From Clostridiaceae bacterium (lineage in GTDB: Bacteria > Bacillota > Clostridia > DSM-8532), in the NCBI GenBank assembly GCA_012839205.1, contig DUNT01000005.1:1-42080 (forward strand): a stretch of 42,080 nt of DNA, written 5' to 3'. Below are positions 41,266 to 42,080 of this stretch, piece after piece. Made by a program: the position numbers and the translations under genes. The number at the start of each line of letters is the position of its first letter. Position 1 is the stretch's first letter. The notes below the pieces were generated by a model. That model was not told the DNA's origin and did no database searches. It saw only the letters and a program-made list of their open reading frames with translations.

Positions 41266-42080
41266 GTGAAAATAATAAAAGACATAATGAAAAAGCCAAG
41301 ACTCAGAAATGAAAGTATAAATTCGCAAAAAGAACTTGGTAAATCCCTAAAAGATAATGTTAATATTTTCATGGAGTTTTTTCAAGGGGACGACACTGTT
41401 ACCGTAAGATATTTTTCTAACCAGGAGCAGGGTAAAATCAAGTTTTGTGTTATTTACATTGATGGCATGGTAGATGTGGAAACAGCTAACAGAAACATTC
41501 TCCAGCCTATAATTCAAAGTACCTTTCCGAAGAATTTCGAAGGAAACATGGACGTGATATTGGAACAGGTAGTTTTGTCCAACCATGCAGAAAAACTATG
41601 TAATGTTGATGAGCTTGTAATGAGAATCATACGCGGTGAAAGCGTACTATTAATGGATAAAAGCGATGAGGCTATTGCTGTATGCACTAAAGGCTGGAAA
41701 TCAAGGTCTATAACAGAACCTGAAAATGAAAAGGTTCAAAGGGGGTCCAGAGAAGGTTTTGTAGAGCCATTACTTGTAAATTTGTCACTAATTCGAAGAA
41801 GACTCCCAACACCCAATTTAAAAATTAAAAAATTGGTTCTGGGTGTTCAATCTAAAACAGATGTATGCGTTTGTTATTTAGAGAACATAGTAAATAAGCA
41901 AATTCTTAATGAACTCCTTAAAAGATTAAAAAACATCAGTTACGATGGCGTTGTTGCTTCGGGTATTATTGGTGAACTGATACAGGATTCCCCTTATTCA
42001 CTTTTTGATACACTTGGCAGCACCGAAAGGCCGGATGTTGCAGCTTCATTAATGCTTACCGGACGTATAATTATTCTGGT
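41266..42080 (+). CDS. GerAA/GerKA-type spore germination protein, 5' part
   Basis: An open frame runs off the right edge after about 271 codons. It starts KIIKDIMKKPRLRNE and shows the soluble N-terminal domain of the GerA A subunit. Marks are LCNVDELVMRIIRGESVLLMD, then the strongly conserved GSREGFVEPLLVNLSLIRRR, then VCVCYLENIVNKQILNEL. The membrane half is beyond the window. The start is uncertain: GTG at 41266 or ATG at 41287, neither with a strong ribosome site. A and C subunits usually form one operon, so a GerAC gene may follow outside the window. Confidence 0.85.
   Translation, partial: MKIIKDIMKKPRLRNESINSQKELGKSLKDNVNIFMEFFQGDDTVTVRYFSNQEQGKIKFCVIYIDGMVDVETANRNILQPIIQSTFPKNFEGNMDVILEQVVLSNHAEKLCNVDELVMRIIRGESVLLMDKSDEAIAVCTKGWKSRSITEPENEKVQRGSREGFVEPLLVNLSLIRRRLPTPNLKIKKLVLGVQSKTDVCVCYLENIVNKQILNELLKRLKNISYDGVVASGIIGELIQDSPYSLFDTLGSTERPDVAASLMLTGRIIIL

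Overview
The window is about 42 kb of chromosome from a low-to-moderate-GC, anaerobic, endospore-forming member of the Clostridia. This rests on [FeFe]-hydrogenase, FeoAAB iron uptake, NrtR-controlled NAD salvage, GerA/GerAB spore-germination receptor genes, a GEMM-I riboswitch, and strong AGGAGG ribosome sites with frequent TTG/GTG starts. I cannot name the species from sequence alone.

Layout. (1) 1-6.2 kb: two tRNA-Ser genes, then a minus-strand iron operon (feoA, feoA, feoB and a small Cys-rich FeoB partner) with three matching operator boxes, a DtxR-like regulator, a TtcA-type tRNA thiolation enzyme, an MFS transporter and tRNA-Pro. (2) 6.2-17.6 kb: a degraded gene, then a FadR-type GntR regulator followed by a ten-gene plus-strand operon. 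The operon encodes a CoA-acylating aldehyde dehydrogenase, a SucCD-like ADP-forming CoA ligase, an acetoin-dehydrogenase-type E1alpha/E1beta/E2/E3 complex, a UlaG-like metallo-hydrolase and a zinc alcohol dehydrogenase. Together these could oxidise a diol or acyloin, split it into acyl-CoA plus aldehyde, convert the aldehyde to a second acyl-CoA, and recover ATP by substrate-level phosphorylation. TGGTnnnACCA-type sites in front of the regulator and of the operon suggest local control.

(3) 17.6-23.7 kb: an apparently gene-less c-di-GMP-I (GEMM) riboswitch, a 1146-residue multidomain [FeFe] hydrogenase with a GltD-like flavoprotein module, a PlsC-type acyltransferase carrying a zinc ribbon, and inorganic pyrophosphatase. 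(4) 23.7-27.1 kb: an NAD-salvage operon (nrtR, pncA, pncB) with a perfect promoter and a 23-bp perfect palindrome at the start site. (5) 27.1-31.9 kb: a lipoprotein with a C-terminal SWDDD repeat, a Tyr-rich cupin likely from the spore coat, an SDR oxidoreductase and L-asparaginase, all minus strand.

(6) 31.9-42 kb: a GerAB-type germinant permease and, at the right edge, the start of a GerAA-type gene. Both lie behind near-identical forespore-type promoter blocks. Between them sits a self-contained sugar-uptake cassette: YesM/YesN-type two-component system, lipoprotein binding protein, tandem ABC ATPase and permease.

The parts most worth follow-up are the composite acyloin/CoA-ligase operon with its unexplained hydrolase and altered ligase active site, the orphan c-di-GMP riboswitch facing the hydrogenase, and the paired germination promoters flanking a transport cassette.
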